Source: Gammaproteobacteria bacterium (lineage in GTDB: Bacteria; Pseudomonadota; Gammaproteobacteria; Steroidobacterales; Steroidobacteraceae). From it: DNA of 64,000 nucleotides. The first letter of the stretch is position 1, and each line of letters opens with the position of its first letter. The notes under the pieces were generated by a model. It searched no databases, had not been told where the DNA came from, and saw nothing but the letters and a program-made list of their open reading frames with translations. Where the stretch lies: positions 1 through 64,000 of the forward strand of contig PKWJ01000037.1 in the NCBI GenBank assembly GCA_003132025.1, written 5' to 3'. Positions 1 through 8,276 of this stretch are shown piece by piece. Both the position numbers and the translations under genes were made by a program.

Positions 1-1
1 G

Positions 2-730
2 CTGCCCGTGATCCTCGTGATCAACAAGGTCGATCGCCCCGACGCGCGCGTGGCGGAGGTCGTGGACGAGGTCTATGAGCTGTTCCTGGACCTAGACGCC
101 GACGAGCACCAGATCGAGTTCCCGATCGTCTACTGCAACGCCAGGGCCGGCCGGGCCTCACTTGACCCCGCCCAGGAGGGCACCAGCCTGCAGCCGCTGC
201 TCGATCTGCTGGTCGAGCACGTGCCGGTGCCCGAGTACGACCCCAGCCACCCGCTGCAGGCGCTGGTGTCGGAGCCGGTAAAGCCGGTGCTCGACTGCGT
301 CGTAATGTCGAACACCGTGCATGTTTATGTCAGCCAGTCCGACAAGGGCGAGCTGGTCATCGGCGCCGGGACCGACGCCTACACCTCCTACACCCAGCGC
401 GGCGGGCTGCACATCAGTGCCCACGCACTCGAGGCGGTATGCGAACTGTTTCCGATGTTTCGCCGGCTGCGCATGTTGCGCAACTGGGGCGGTATCGTCG
501 ACGTCACCCCGGATCGCTCACCGATCATCGCCAAAACGCCGGTACCGGGCCTGTACGTCAACTGCGGCTGGGGCACCGGCGGCTTCAAGGCCACCCCGGG
601 CGCCGCGCATCTGTTCGCCTGGACCATCGCCCACGATGAGCCGCATCCGATCAATGCGCCGTTCACCATTGAGCGCTTTCGCGACGGCCATCTGATCGAC
701 GAGGCTGCCGCGGCCGCGGTCGCACACTGA
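2..730 (+). CDS. Chimeric ORF: TypA/BipA GTPase fragment joined in frame to sarcosine oxidase beta C-terminus
   Basis: The reading frame is open at the window edge, so the 5' end is missing. About the first 80 residues read as the middle of the G domain of the TypA/BipA translational GTPase: an NKVD G4 motif, then [17 protein letters not shown], in the style of actinobacterial TypA. From [10 protein letters not shown] onward the protein is the C-terminal part of the sarcosine oxidase beta subunit (SoxB), with [13 protein letters not shown] and [13 protein letters not shown] normal SoxB has about 410 residues with an N-terminal FAD-binding fold; here only its last ~160 residues exist. The join falls at about 248-268, where both families carry a PLQALV-like stretch. 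soxD starts 10 bases downstream, so the SoxB part is in its normal operon place. This is most likely an assembly or recombination chimera rather than a working protein. Confidence 0.85.
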   Translation: MPVILVINKVDRPDARVAEVVDEVYELFLDLDADEHQIEFPIVYCNARAGRASLDPAQEGTSLQPLLDLLVEHVPVPEYDPSHPLQALVSEPVKPVLDCVVMSNTVHVYVSQSDKGELVIGAGTDAYTSYTQRGGLHISAHALEAVCELFPMFRRLRMLRNWGGIVDVTPDRSPIIAKTPVPGLYVNCGWGTGGFKATPGAAHLFAWTIAHDEPHPINAPFTIERFRDGHLIDEAAAAAVAH

Positions 731-740
731 AGACGTCCCG

Positions 741-1022
741 ATGTTACTGATCAGCTGCCCATATTGCGGCGCGCGCCCGGAACTGGAATTCACCCACGCC
801 GGCCAGGCGCACCTGGCGCGTGCGCGCGAGCCGGCGGCGGTAGGCGCACAGGACTGGGCGGATTTTTTATATATGCGCGACAACACCCGCGGCGTGCACG
901 CCGAGCGCTGGCGCCACACGCATGGGTGCGGCCGCTTTTTCAATGCGTTGCGCGACACCACCAGCGATCACTTCGTTGCCACCTACCGGGTCGGCGAGCC
1001 GCCGCCGCAGGGTGCGGCGTGA
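741..1022 (+). CDS. soxD: Sarcosine oxidase delta subunit
   Basis: The 93-aa protein is the small zinc-binding subunit of heterotetrameric sarcosine oxidase, which oxidises sarcosine to glycine and passes the methyl group to tetrahydrofolate in the cytoplasm. The N-terminal CPYCG pair and the later HGCGRFF supply the zinc ligands typical of the family, and the length is normal. The gene follows the SoxB fragment by 10 bases. Its TGA overlaps the GTG start of soxA as GTGA, pointing to translational coupling inside a soxBDAG operon. Confidence 0.95.
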   Translation: MLLISCPYCGARPELEFTHAGQAHLARAREPAAVGAQDWADFLYMRDNTRGVHAERWRHTHGCGRFFNALRDTTSDHFVATYRVGEPPPQGAA

Positions 1023-4000
1023 CCCAGGCGTTCCGCAGTGCCGACCGAGGACGCGTCGATCGTACGCGCCCGCTGCGCTTCAGCTTCGACGGTCGCAGCT
1101 ATGAGGGCCTCTCGGGTGACTCACTGGCCTCGGCGCTGCTCGCCAACGGCGTACACCTGATGGGCCGATCGTTCAAATATCATCGTCCGCGCGGCGTTCT
1201 TGCGGCTGGCGCCGAAGAACCCAGCGCACTGGTAAGCGTGCGCCGCGATGCTGCGCGCTACACCCCCAATCTGCGCGCCACCCAGGTCGAACTCTACGAC
1301 GGGCTGGAAGCCCACAGCCAGAATCGCTGGCCCAGCCTCAGCTTTGATGTCGGCGCAATCAGCGACCTGCTGTCACCGTTGTTTCCGGCAGGTTTCTATT
1401 ACAAGACTTTCATGTGGCCGCGCGGCGGCTGGAAAGCTCTCTACGAGCCCTGCATCCGCGCCGCCGCCGGTCTTGGCCGCGCGCCCCGAGAGGTCGATCC
1501 GGATCGCTATGCCAACCGCTACGCACATTGCGACGTCCTGGTCGTCGGCGGCGGCCCGGCAGGATTGGCCGCGGCGCTCGCCGCCGCCGACCGCGGCGCA
1601 CGCGTCATGCTGTGCGACGAGCAGGCGCAACTAGGCGGCTCGCTGCTGGCGGAAGCGTCCGGCGATCCCACCGATGCGTGGCTCGCGCGCAGCATCGAGT
1701 CGCTGCGTGCCCACGCCCGGGTGACGCTGTTGTCGCGCACCACCGCCTTCGGCTATTTCCCACACAACCTGATCGCACTCAATCAGCGCCTGACCGATCA
1801 TCTCGAGAATCCACGAGCCGGCCAGACCCGCGAGCGCTGCTGGCAGGTGCGTGCGCGGCAGGTGGTGCTCGCCACCGGTGCCATCGAGCGTCCCCTGGTG
1901 TTCCCGGGCAATGACCGGCCGGGCATCATGCTGGCGGCAGCGGCACGCAGTTTCCTCAATCGTTACGCAGTGGTGCCCGGCACGCGCGCGGTGGTGATCG
2001 CAGCCTGCGACGAGGCCTACCGGGCGGCGATCGAACTGCACCAGGCGGGCGTCGCCATCGCGATGATCGGCGATGTGCGGGCGCGCGCCGATGGCGACTG
2101 GCCCGAGGCGGCGCGCCGTGCCGGTCTGCCGGTGCAGACTCACACCACGGTGCTGGGCACCGAAGGCCGGCTGCGTATCAAGGCTGCGCGCCTGCTGCGC
2201 CTGGACACCGAGCGACGGCCGATCGGCGCCATTCAGTCCCACGCCTGCGACCTGCTGCTGATGTCGGGCGGCTTTACGCCCAGCGTGCACCTGCATTCGC
2301 AATCGCGCGGCAAACTGGCGTGGGACCAGCGCGTGCAGGGTTTTATCCCGGCGCAGGCCGCCGAACGCGTGCGTTCCGCCGGCTCATGTCGCGGGGTGTT
2401 TTCGCTGGCGGCAGCGATCGAGGATGGCGCTGACGCGGGTAGCTCGGCCGCAGGCGATGCGGCGGCGTGCACGACCGCCTTTCCTGCCGCACCGGACAGC
2501 TCGCGGGCAGCACCCGATGGCGCGATGGCGGGCTACGCCGGCGCCCTGCCCCAACCGCAAGCCGCGCCGGGCAGCAAGGCGTTTGTCGACTGGCAGAACG
2601 ACGTCACCACACGCGACCTGGCGCTGGCGCTGCGCGAGGGTTTCGTCTCGATCGAGCACATCAAACGCTACACCACCGCCGGCATGGCGACCGACCAGGG
2701 CAAGACTTCCAACTTGAACGCGCTCGGATTCGTCTCGCAGCGACTCGACAAGGCGATCGCTGAGGTCGGCCTGACCACTTTTCGCATGCCTTACACGCCG
2801 GTGACTTTCGGCAGCTTCGCCGGCTTTGCCCGCGGCGAGCTGTTCGACCCGGTACGAACAACGCCGATCCACGAGTGGGCCGTGCAACACGGCGCGGTAT
2901 TCGAGGATGTTGCCCTGTGGAAGCGCGCGCGCCATTTCCCGCAGGACGGCGAAGACCTGCACGCGGCGGTGGCGCGCGAGTGCCGTGCGGTGCGCGGCGG
3001 CTGCGGTATTTTCGATGCCTCGACGCTCGGCAAGATCGAAGTGGTGGGCCGGGATGCGGTCACGTTCATGAACCGCATGTACGCCAATGCCTGGACCAGC
3101 CTTGCGGTCGGGCGCTGCCGCTACGGCGTGCTGCTGCGCGAGGATGGGTTCGTGCTCGACGATGGCGTGGTCGCGCGCACCGCCGAGGATCGCTTCCATG
3201 TCACCACCACCACCGGCGGGGCCCCGCGTGTGCTGGCGCTGATGGAGGACTACCTGCAGACCGAATGGCCGGAGCTGCAGGTTTGGCTGACCTCGACCAC
3301 CGAGCAGTGGGCGGTGATCGCGCTCCAGGGCCCGAACTCGCGCCGCGTGCTGCAGTATCTGGTGCAGGACGTCGATCTGTCCGCCGCAGCGATGCCGCAC
3401 ATGAGCGTGGCGCGCGGCGCGATCTGCGGCGTGCCGGCGCTAGTGTTTCGCGTCAGCTTCACCGGCGAACTCGGGTTCGAAGTCAACGTACCGGCGGATT
3501 ACGCACTGGCGGTCTGGGCGGCGATCTACGAGGCGGGGGCCGCGCACGGCATCACCGCCTATGGCACCGAGGCCATGCACGTGCTGCGAGCCGAGAAGGG
3601 CTACATCATCATCGGCCAGGAGACCGACGGCACTGCGACCGCGGATGATGTCGGCCTCGGTTGGGCGGTCAGTAAGCTTAAGCCGGATTTCGTCGGCAAG
3701 CGCTCGCTGGCACGACTGGCGATGAGCGCACCCGATCGCCGGCAGCTGGTCGGCTTGCTGACCAGCGATCCGCAACTGGTGCTCGAGGAAGGAGCGCAGG
3801 TCATGCTTAGCTCCGGACAGCGCCCGCCCGCCCGGCCGATCGGTCATGTGACGTCGTCCTACTACAGCGCAACCCGGGAACGCTCGATCGCGCTGGCCAT
3901 GGTGGCCGGCGGCCGCTCGCGTGTCGGCCAGACCCTGTGCGTCGCAGCCACCAGCGGCGACGTGCCGGTGCAGGTCACGTCGCCGGTGTTCTTCGATCCG

Positions 4001-4024
4001 GAAGGAAAGCGCCTCGATGGTTGA
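1019..4024 (+). CDS. soxA: Sarcosine oxidase alpha subunit
   Basis: The 1001-aa protein matches the usual length of SoxA. An N-terminal 2Fe-2S-ferredoxin-like fold (around residues 20-110, SFKYHRPRG) is followed by a dinucleotide-binding motif VVGGGPAGLAAA near residue 174. The C-terminal ~400 residues form a GcvT/aminomethyltransferase-like domain that transfers the one-carbon unit to tetrahydrofolate. An Ala/Pro-rich low-complexity stretch around residues 465-520 separates the halves. The ORF track extends it to 764, but the GTG at 1019 overlapping the soxD stop is the sensible start; the extension would bury soxD. It acts with SoxB, SoxD and SoxG in sarcosine demethylation. The neighbouring SoxB is truncated here, so the complex could not form from this copy as sequenced. 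Confidence 0.95.
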   Translation: MTQAFRSADRGRVDRTRPLRFSFDGRSYEGLSGDSLASALLANGVHLMGRSFKYHRPRGVLAAGAEEPSALVSVRRDAARYTPNLRATQVELYDGLEAHSQNRWPSLSFDVGAISDLLSPLFPAGFYYKTFMWPRGGWKALYEPCIRAAAGLGRAPREVDPDRYANRYAHCDVLVVGGGPAGLAAALAAADRGARVMLCDEQAQLGGSLLAEASGDPTDAWLARSIESLRAHARVTLLSRTTAFGYFPHNLIALNQRLTDHLENPRAGQTRERCWQVRARQVVLATGAIERPLVFPGNDRPGIMLAAAARSFLNRYAVVPGTRAVVIAACDEAYRAAIELHQAGVAIAMIGDVRARADGDWPEAARRAGLPVQTHTTVLGTEGRLRIKAARLLRLDTERRPIGAIQSHACDLLLMSGGFTPSVHLHSQSRGKLAWDQRVQGFIPAQAAERVRSAGSCRGVFSLAAAIEDGADAGSSAAGDAAACTTAFPAAPDSSRAAPDGAMAGYAGALPQPQAAPGSKAFVDWQNDVTTRDLALALREGFVSIEHIKRYTTAGMATDQGKTSNLNALGFVSQRLDKAIAEVGLTTFRMPYTPVTFGSFAGFARGELFDPVRTTPIHEWAVQHGAVFEDVALWKRARHFPQDGEDLHAAVARECRAVRGGCGIFDASTLGKIEVVGRDAVTFMNRMYANAWTSLAVGRCRYGVLLREDGFVLDDGVVARTAEDRFHVTTTTGGAPRVLALMEDYLQTEWPELQVWLTSTTEQWAVIALQGPNSRRVLQYLVQDVDLSAAAMPHMSVARGAICGVPALVFRVSFTGELGFEVNVPADYALAVWAAIYEAGAAHGITAYGTEAMHVLRAEKGYIIIGQETDGTATADDVGLGWAVSKLKPDFVGKRSLARLAMSAPDRRQLVGLLTSDPQLVLEEGAQVMLSSGQRPPARPIGHVTSSYYSATRERSIALAMVAGGRSRVGQTLCVAATSGDVPVQVTSPVFFDPEGKRLDG

Positions 4025-4568
4025 TCTGTCCGCCCTGCGCCGCCCGCCGATCATTGCTGCAAGCCCGATGCTGCGGCTGCAGCCGCCGGCCGCACGCCAC
4101 ATCCTCCGCGCCGCGCCAGCGGTGCTGGAGGCGGCGGGCGAGGCGCTCGGGTTGTCGCTGTCGATGCCGGTATGCCGCGCATCGATCGCGGCTACCCGCG
4201 CGGCGCTCTGGCTCGGCCCCGACGAGCGCCTGCTGCTCGGTGAAGCATCCTCGGCGATCGAAACCGCCCGTAGACTGCAGCAGGCGTTGCAGCAGCAGCC
4301 GCATTCTCTGGTCGACGTCAGTCATCGCCAGGTGGCGTTCGCCATCACCGGTCCCCAGGCGGCCACCGTGCTCGCGGCCGGCTGTCCGCTGGACCTGGAC
4401 CCGGGCGCATTTCCGGTCGGTATGTGTACGCGCACGGTGCTCGCCAAGGCTGAAATCGTGCTCTGGCGCCGCGCCGATGACGGCTTCCATCTCGAGGTCT
4501 GGCGTTCCTTCGCCGCCTACGTATCGGGCGTGCTCGCCGAGGCGGCGCGCGATCTGGCAGACACCTAG
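4017..4568 (+). CDS. soxG: Sarcosine oxidase gamma subunit
   Basis: The 183-aa protein is the gamma subunit of heterotetrameric sarcosine oxidase, a GcvT-like structural partner of the alpha and beta subunits. Support comes from the phrases AALWLGPDERLLLG, SLVDVSHRQVAFAITGP and the C-terminal FHLEVWRSFAAYVSGVL, all standard in SoxG, and from its place directly after soxA. The ATG overlaps the end of soxA by 8 bases and has a good GGAAGG-type ribosome site just upstream. It closes the soxBDAG unit; the next gene is a regulator in the same direction. Confidence 0.93.
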   Translation: MVDLSALRRPPIIAASPMLRLQPPAARHILRAAPAVLEAAGEALGLSLSMPVCRASIAATRAALWLGPDERLLLGEASSAIETARRLQQALQQQPHSLVDVSHRQVAFAITGPQAATVLAAGCPLDLDPGAFPVGMCTRTVLAKAEIVLWRRADDGFHLEVWRSFAAYVSGVLAEAARDLADT

Positions 4569-4617
4569 GTGAGGTGTGGCGTGGCGTCGGCACGCCAAGC
4601 CACGTACGCTTAGCGCC

Positions 4618-5649
4618 ATGGACGCCCGGTCGAGCACGCTGCCCACGCACTTTGGCTTTCTGACCCTGCGCCAGTTCTCGATGATCGCCTTCACCAACGC
4701 CATCGAACCGCTGCGCATGGCCAATTACCTGGCCGAGCAGAGCATCTATCGCTGGTCGGTGTACACCTTCGACGGCCAGCCGGTGCCCGCCAGCAATGGC
4801 CTGACGGTGGCACAGACCGAGCGCATCGATGACGGCGCGCTGCCCGACATCCTGTTTGTCTGCGGCGGCGTCGACGTGCAGCACGTGGTGGACGATGCCC
4901 TGCTGCAATCGCTGCGCCGGCTGGCACGAAAGCGCATCGTGCTCGGAGCGCTGTGCACCGGCGCCTACGCGCTGGCCAAGGCCGGCCTGCTCGACGGCTA
5001 CCGCTGCGCGATTCATTGGGAAAACCTCTCGGCGCTACGCGAGACTTTCCCGCAAACCGAGTTCACGCCCGATTTGTTCGTCGTCGATCGCGACCGCTGC
5101 ACCTGCACCGGCGGCATCGCGCCGCTCGACCTGATGCTGCATCTGATCACCCCGCGCATCGGCAAGACACTCGCGGCCGGGATTTCCGACCAGTTCATCC
5201 TCGAGCGCGTGCGCGACGCGGACGACCCGCAGCGCATTCCGCTGGCGAAACGGCTCGGCGGCTATCACCGGTCACTGACCCAGGCCGCGGCGCTGATGGA
5301 GGCCAACGTCGAGGAACCACTGTCGCTGGAGGAACTGGCGCGCATGGCCGAGGTGTCGCAGCGCCAGCTGCAGCGCCTGTTTCGTCGCAGCCTGGGACTC
5401 ACCCCGGCGCAGTATTACCTCAATCTGAGGTTGCGCCGGGCGCGCGAATTGCTGCTGCAGACGGACATGCCCATCATGACCATCACCGTGGCTTGCGGTT
5501 TTCGCTCGCCGGCTCATTTCAGCAAATCCTATCGCGCGGTATTCGGCCATTCACCCAGCCGCCAGCGGCGTGATCCTGCCGGCAGCCGCAGCAAGCCCAA
5601 GCCCGGGCGCGCTGCGCGGCCGGCAACGCGCCACCAGCACGACCGGTGA
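4618..5649 (+). CDS. GlxA-family AraC regulator, GbdR-like
   Basis: The 343-aa protein has an N-terminal DJ-1/PfpI-like sensor domain (residues ~5-190, with LGALCTGAYALAKAGLLDG and the CTGGIAPLDL turn). Its C-terminal AraC helix-turn-helix pair includes LSLEELARMAEVSQRQLQRLF and the signature ACGFRSPAHFSKSYRAVFG. This architecture matches GbdR and related regulators that switch on glycine betaine, dimethylglycine and sarcosine catabolism. Its position between soxG and the dimethylglycine dehydrogenase gene fits that role. The ATG at 4618 is preferred because it gives the usual short N-terminus; a GTG at 4576 in the same frame is possible. The effector is inferred from context, not seen. Confidence 0.88.
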   Translation: MDARSSTLPTHFGFLTLRQFSMIAFTNAIEPLRMANYLAEQSIYRWSVYTFDGQPVPASNGLTVAQTERIDDGALPDILFVCGGVDVQHVVDDALLQSLRRLARKRIVLGALCTGAYALAKAGLLDGYRCAIHWENLSALRETFPQTEFTPDLFVVDRDRCTCTGGIAPLDLMLHLITPRIGKTLAAGISDQFILERVRDADDPQRIPLAKRLGGYHRSLTQAAALMEANVEEPLSLEELARMAEVSQRQLQRLFRRSLGLTPAQYYLNLRLRRARELLLQTDMPIMTITVACGFRSPAHFSKSYRAVFGHSPSRQRRDPAGSRSKPKPGRAARPATRHQHDR

Positions 5650-5815
5650 GCCACCAGCCACTGTCGGGAAAGCGCTGGTTTTTGTCACTTGCAGGCAACT
5701 CGCCGATGCACCGCGATACGACAATCGTGCACCGATCGGTAACTGCCTGCCGACGCGGCGGCACCCATGCAGCATCCAGCGGGTCTCGGAACGGGTTTCG
5801 AGCCGGAGACACTAT

Positions 5816-8275
5816 ATGAAGAGCCATGCGCGTGTGGTCGTGATCGGCGGTGGCGTCGTTGGCGTCAGCACCCTCTACCATCTGGTCAGGAAAGGCTGGA
5901 AGGATGTCGTCCTGCTGGAGCGCTCGGAACTGACCGCCGGATCCACCTGGCATGCGGCCGGCCTGCTGCCGCTGTTCAACATGAGCTATACCGTCGGCCA
6001 GCTGCACAAGTACTCGGTCGACCTGTACAAGCGCCTGCCGGGGGAGACCGGCCAGGAAGTCAGCTTCCATGTGAACGGCAACCTGCGCCTTGCTACCTGC
6101 GCTGCGCGCATGGACGAGTACCAGAAGTACTGCGGCACTGCTAACACCATCGGTGTTCCCTTCCAGGTGATCGGTCCGCAACAGGTCAAGGCGCTGTGGC
6201 CGCTGGTGAATCTCGGCGATGGCATCGATACACCGCGCATCGTCGGCGCCCTCTACCATCCCGACGACGGTCATATCGCTCCGGCCGACCTGACGATGGC
6301 GCTGCGCAAAGGCGCACGCAATGGCGGCGCCGACATCCACGAAAACTGCGAGGTCACCGCCGCGGCACGCAGCCCTTCAGGCGAATGGAGACTCACCACC
6401 AACCAGGGCGAGATCAGCTGCGAACACGTGGTATGCGCCACCGGTAACTACGCGCGCCAGACCGGCCGCATGTTCGGCGTCAACGTGCCGGCGATTCCGG
6501 TCGAGCACCAGTACATCGTCTACAGCGAGTCACCCGAACTCAAGGCCTACCGCGAGGGCGGCGGCCGCGAACTCGCGGTGCTGCGCGAATCCGACGCGTC
6601 TTATTATCTGCGCGAGGAGCGCCTGGGATGGATTCTCGGTCCATACGAGGCCGGAGCACCCGCCCGGTTTGCCGACGGCGTGCCCGAATGGTTCGGCAAG
6701 ACGCTATTCGAAGGCGACCTCGACCGGCTGCTGCCGCACGTGGAAGCCGCGCAGCGCCGCGTACCGGTGCTCGAGCACTGCGGCATCAAGGACATCGTCA
6801 ACGGTCCGATCTCGTACACGCCCGACGGCAGCCCGCTGATCGGACCGGCGGGCGGTCCGCCAAATCTGTGGCTCAACGAAGGCCATAGTTTCGGCATCAC
6901 CGCGGCCGGCGGCGCCGGCTGGCAGCTCGCCGAATGGATCGTCGAAGGCGAGCCCGGCATCGACATGCTGGCGGTGGATCCGAGGCGCTACGGCAGCTAC
7001 TGCACCAGGCGTTACGTGGTCACCAAGAACGAGGAGACCTACCGCAGCGTCTTCACGATCCACTTTCCCGACGAGGAGCGCCACGACGCTCGCCCGAGCA
7101 AGACCAGCCCGGTGTACGACAAGATCGACCGCCTCGGCGCCGTCTGGGGCCAGCGCTACGGCTGGGAACGCGCCAACTGGTTCGCTCCGCCCGGCGTCGA
7201 ACGCCGCGATGTGTGGAGTTTTCGCCGCAGCAATTATTTCGAGCACGTCGGGCGCGAATGCCGGATGATGCGCGAGCGGGTCGGCGTCATCGACCTGACG
7301 CCATTCACCAAGCACAAGGTCACCGGCGCCGGCGCCGAAAGCTGGCTCGACGGCCTGGTCGCCAACAAGGTGCCGGTCAAGCCAGGCCGCATCGCGCTCA
7401 GCCATGCGCTCACCAAGCGCGGCGGCATCCGTTCCGAGTTCACCATCACCAAGATTGGCGAACAGCACTACTACGTGATCAGCGCCGGCGCCGCTGAGCG
7501 CTACGATTCCGACTACCTGCAACGCATGCTGCCAAGCGACGGCTCGGTCAGCCTGCGCAACATCACCGGCAGCCGCGGCTGTTTCGTCGTCGCTGGCCCG
7601 CGTTCACGTGAACTGCTGGCGAAAATCGTCGATGTGCCGCTCGATAACGCCGCGTTTCCCTGGCTGACGGGCCAGGTAATCGAGGCCGGCTACGCCAGCG
7701 ACGTGTACGCGTTGCGCGTCAATTTCGTGGGCGCGCTGGGCTGGGAACTGCACTTCCCCATCGAGCACGCGCACCACCTGTTTGACGCCGTGTTCGCCGC
7801 CGGCAAGGAGTACGGCGTCGGCATGGTTGGCATGCGGGCGATGGAATCGCTGCGCATGGAAAAGTCGTACCGCATGTGGGGCAGCGACATGACGCGCGAC
7901 TATACGCCATTAGAGGCCGGCCTCGATCGCTTCGTGCGCATGAACAAGGGTGCCTTCATCGGTCGTGAAGCGCTCCAGCGCCAGCTCGCCGCCGGCGTGC
8001 CGCACCGCTTCGTGACCCTGGAGGCGCACGATGTGGGCGACGCCGATCCGCTCGGAAACGAGCCGATCTTCGCCGCCGACGCGAAAATCATTGGCCGCGC
8101 GACTTCCGGCTACTTCGGACACACGCTCGGCAAGAGCCTCGCGATCGGCTATGTACAGCCAGAGTACGCGGCGGTCGGCACTGAGCTTTCAATGGAGATC
8201 CTGGGCCTGCGACGACGGGCAACCGTGCTCATCGAATCGCCGTTCGATCCGGACAACAACGAACTGAAGGCCTGA
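5816..8275 (+). CDS. Dimethylglycine/sarcosine dehydrogenase family flavoprotein
   Basis: The 819-aa protein joins an N-terminal FAD-dependent amine oxidase (VVVIGGGVVGVSTLYHLV at residues ~6-23) to a C-terminal GcvT-like folate-binding half (from ~440), the layout of DMGDH/SARDH. The GSTWHAAGL motif carries the histidine used for covalent flavin attachment in this family. It oxidatively demethylates dimethylglycine or sarcosine and delivers formaldehyde-level carbon to tetrahydrofolate. The ATG at 5816 follows a GGAG ribosome site; the longer ORF in the track lacks homology upstream. With soxDAG upstream and a GbcA-like oxygenase one base downstream, dimethylglycine is the likelier substrate. 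Sarcosine, or another N-methylated amino acid, cannot be excluded. Confidence 0.9.
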   Translation: MKSHARVVVIGGGVVGVSTLYHLVRKGWKDVVLLERSELTAGSTWHAAGLLPLFNMSYTVGQLHKYSVDLYKRLPGETGQEVSFHVNGNLRLATCAARMDEYQKYCGTANTIGVPFQVIGPQQVKALWPLVNLGDGIDTPRIVGALYHPDDGHIAPADLTMALRKGARNGGADIHENCEVTAAARSPSGEWRLTTNQGEISCEHVVCATGNYARQTGRMFGVNVPAIPVEHQYIVYSESPELKAYREGGGRELAVLRESDASYYLREERLGWILGPYEAGAPARFADGVPEWFGKTLFEGDLDRLLPHVEAAQRRVPVLEHCGIKDIVNGPISYTPDGSPLIGPAGGPPNLWLNEGHSFGITAAGGAGWQLAEWIVEGEPGIDMLAVDPRRYGSYCTRRYVVTKNEETYRSVFTIHFPDEERHDARPSKTSPVYDKIDRLGAVWGQRYGWERANWFAPPGVERRDVWSFRRSNYFEHVGRECRMMRERVGVIDLTPFTKHKVTGAGAESWLDGLVANKVPVKPGRIALSHALTKRGGIRSEFTITKIGEQHYYVISAGAAERYDSDYLQRMLPSDGSVSLRNITGSRGCFVVAGPRSRELLAKIVDVPLDNAAFPWLTGQVIEAGYASDVYALRVNFVGALGWELHFPIEHAHHLFDAVFAAGKEYGVGMVGMRAMESLRMEKSYRMWGSDMTRDYTPLEAGLDRFVRMNKGAFIGREALQRQLAAGVPHRFVTLEAHDVGDADPLGNEPIFAADAKIIGRATSGYFGHTLGKSLAIGYVQPEYAAVGTELSMEILGLRRRATVLIESPFDPDNNELKA

Positions 8276-8276
8276 C

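Noticed and set aside
764-1018. N-terminal extension of soxA in the ORF track
   Set aside because: It runs through soxD in another frame; the GTG at 1019 overlapping the soxD stop fits operon structure and homology.
2384-3400. 338-aa minus-strand ORF inside soxA
   Set aside because: It is an antisense shadow in GC-rich DNA with Arg/Gln/His-rich composition and no family similarity; soxA homology covers the same bases.
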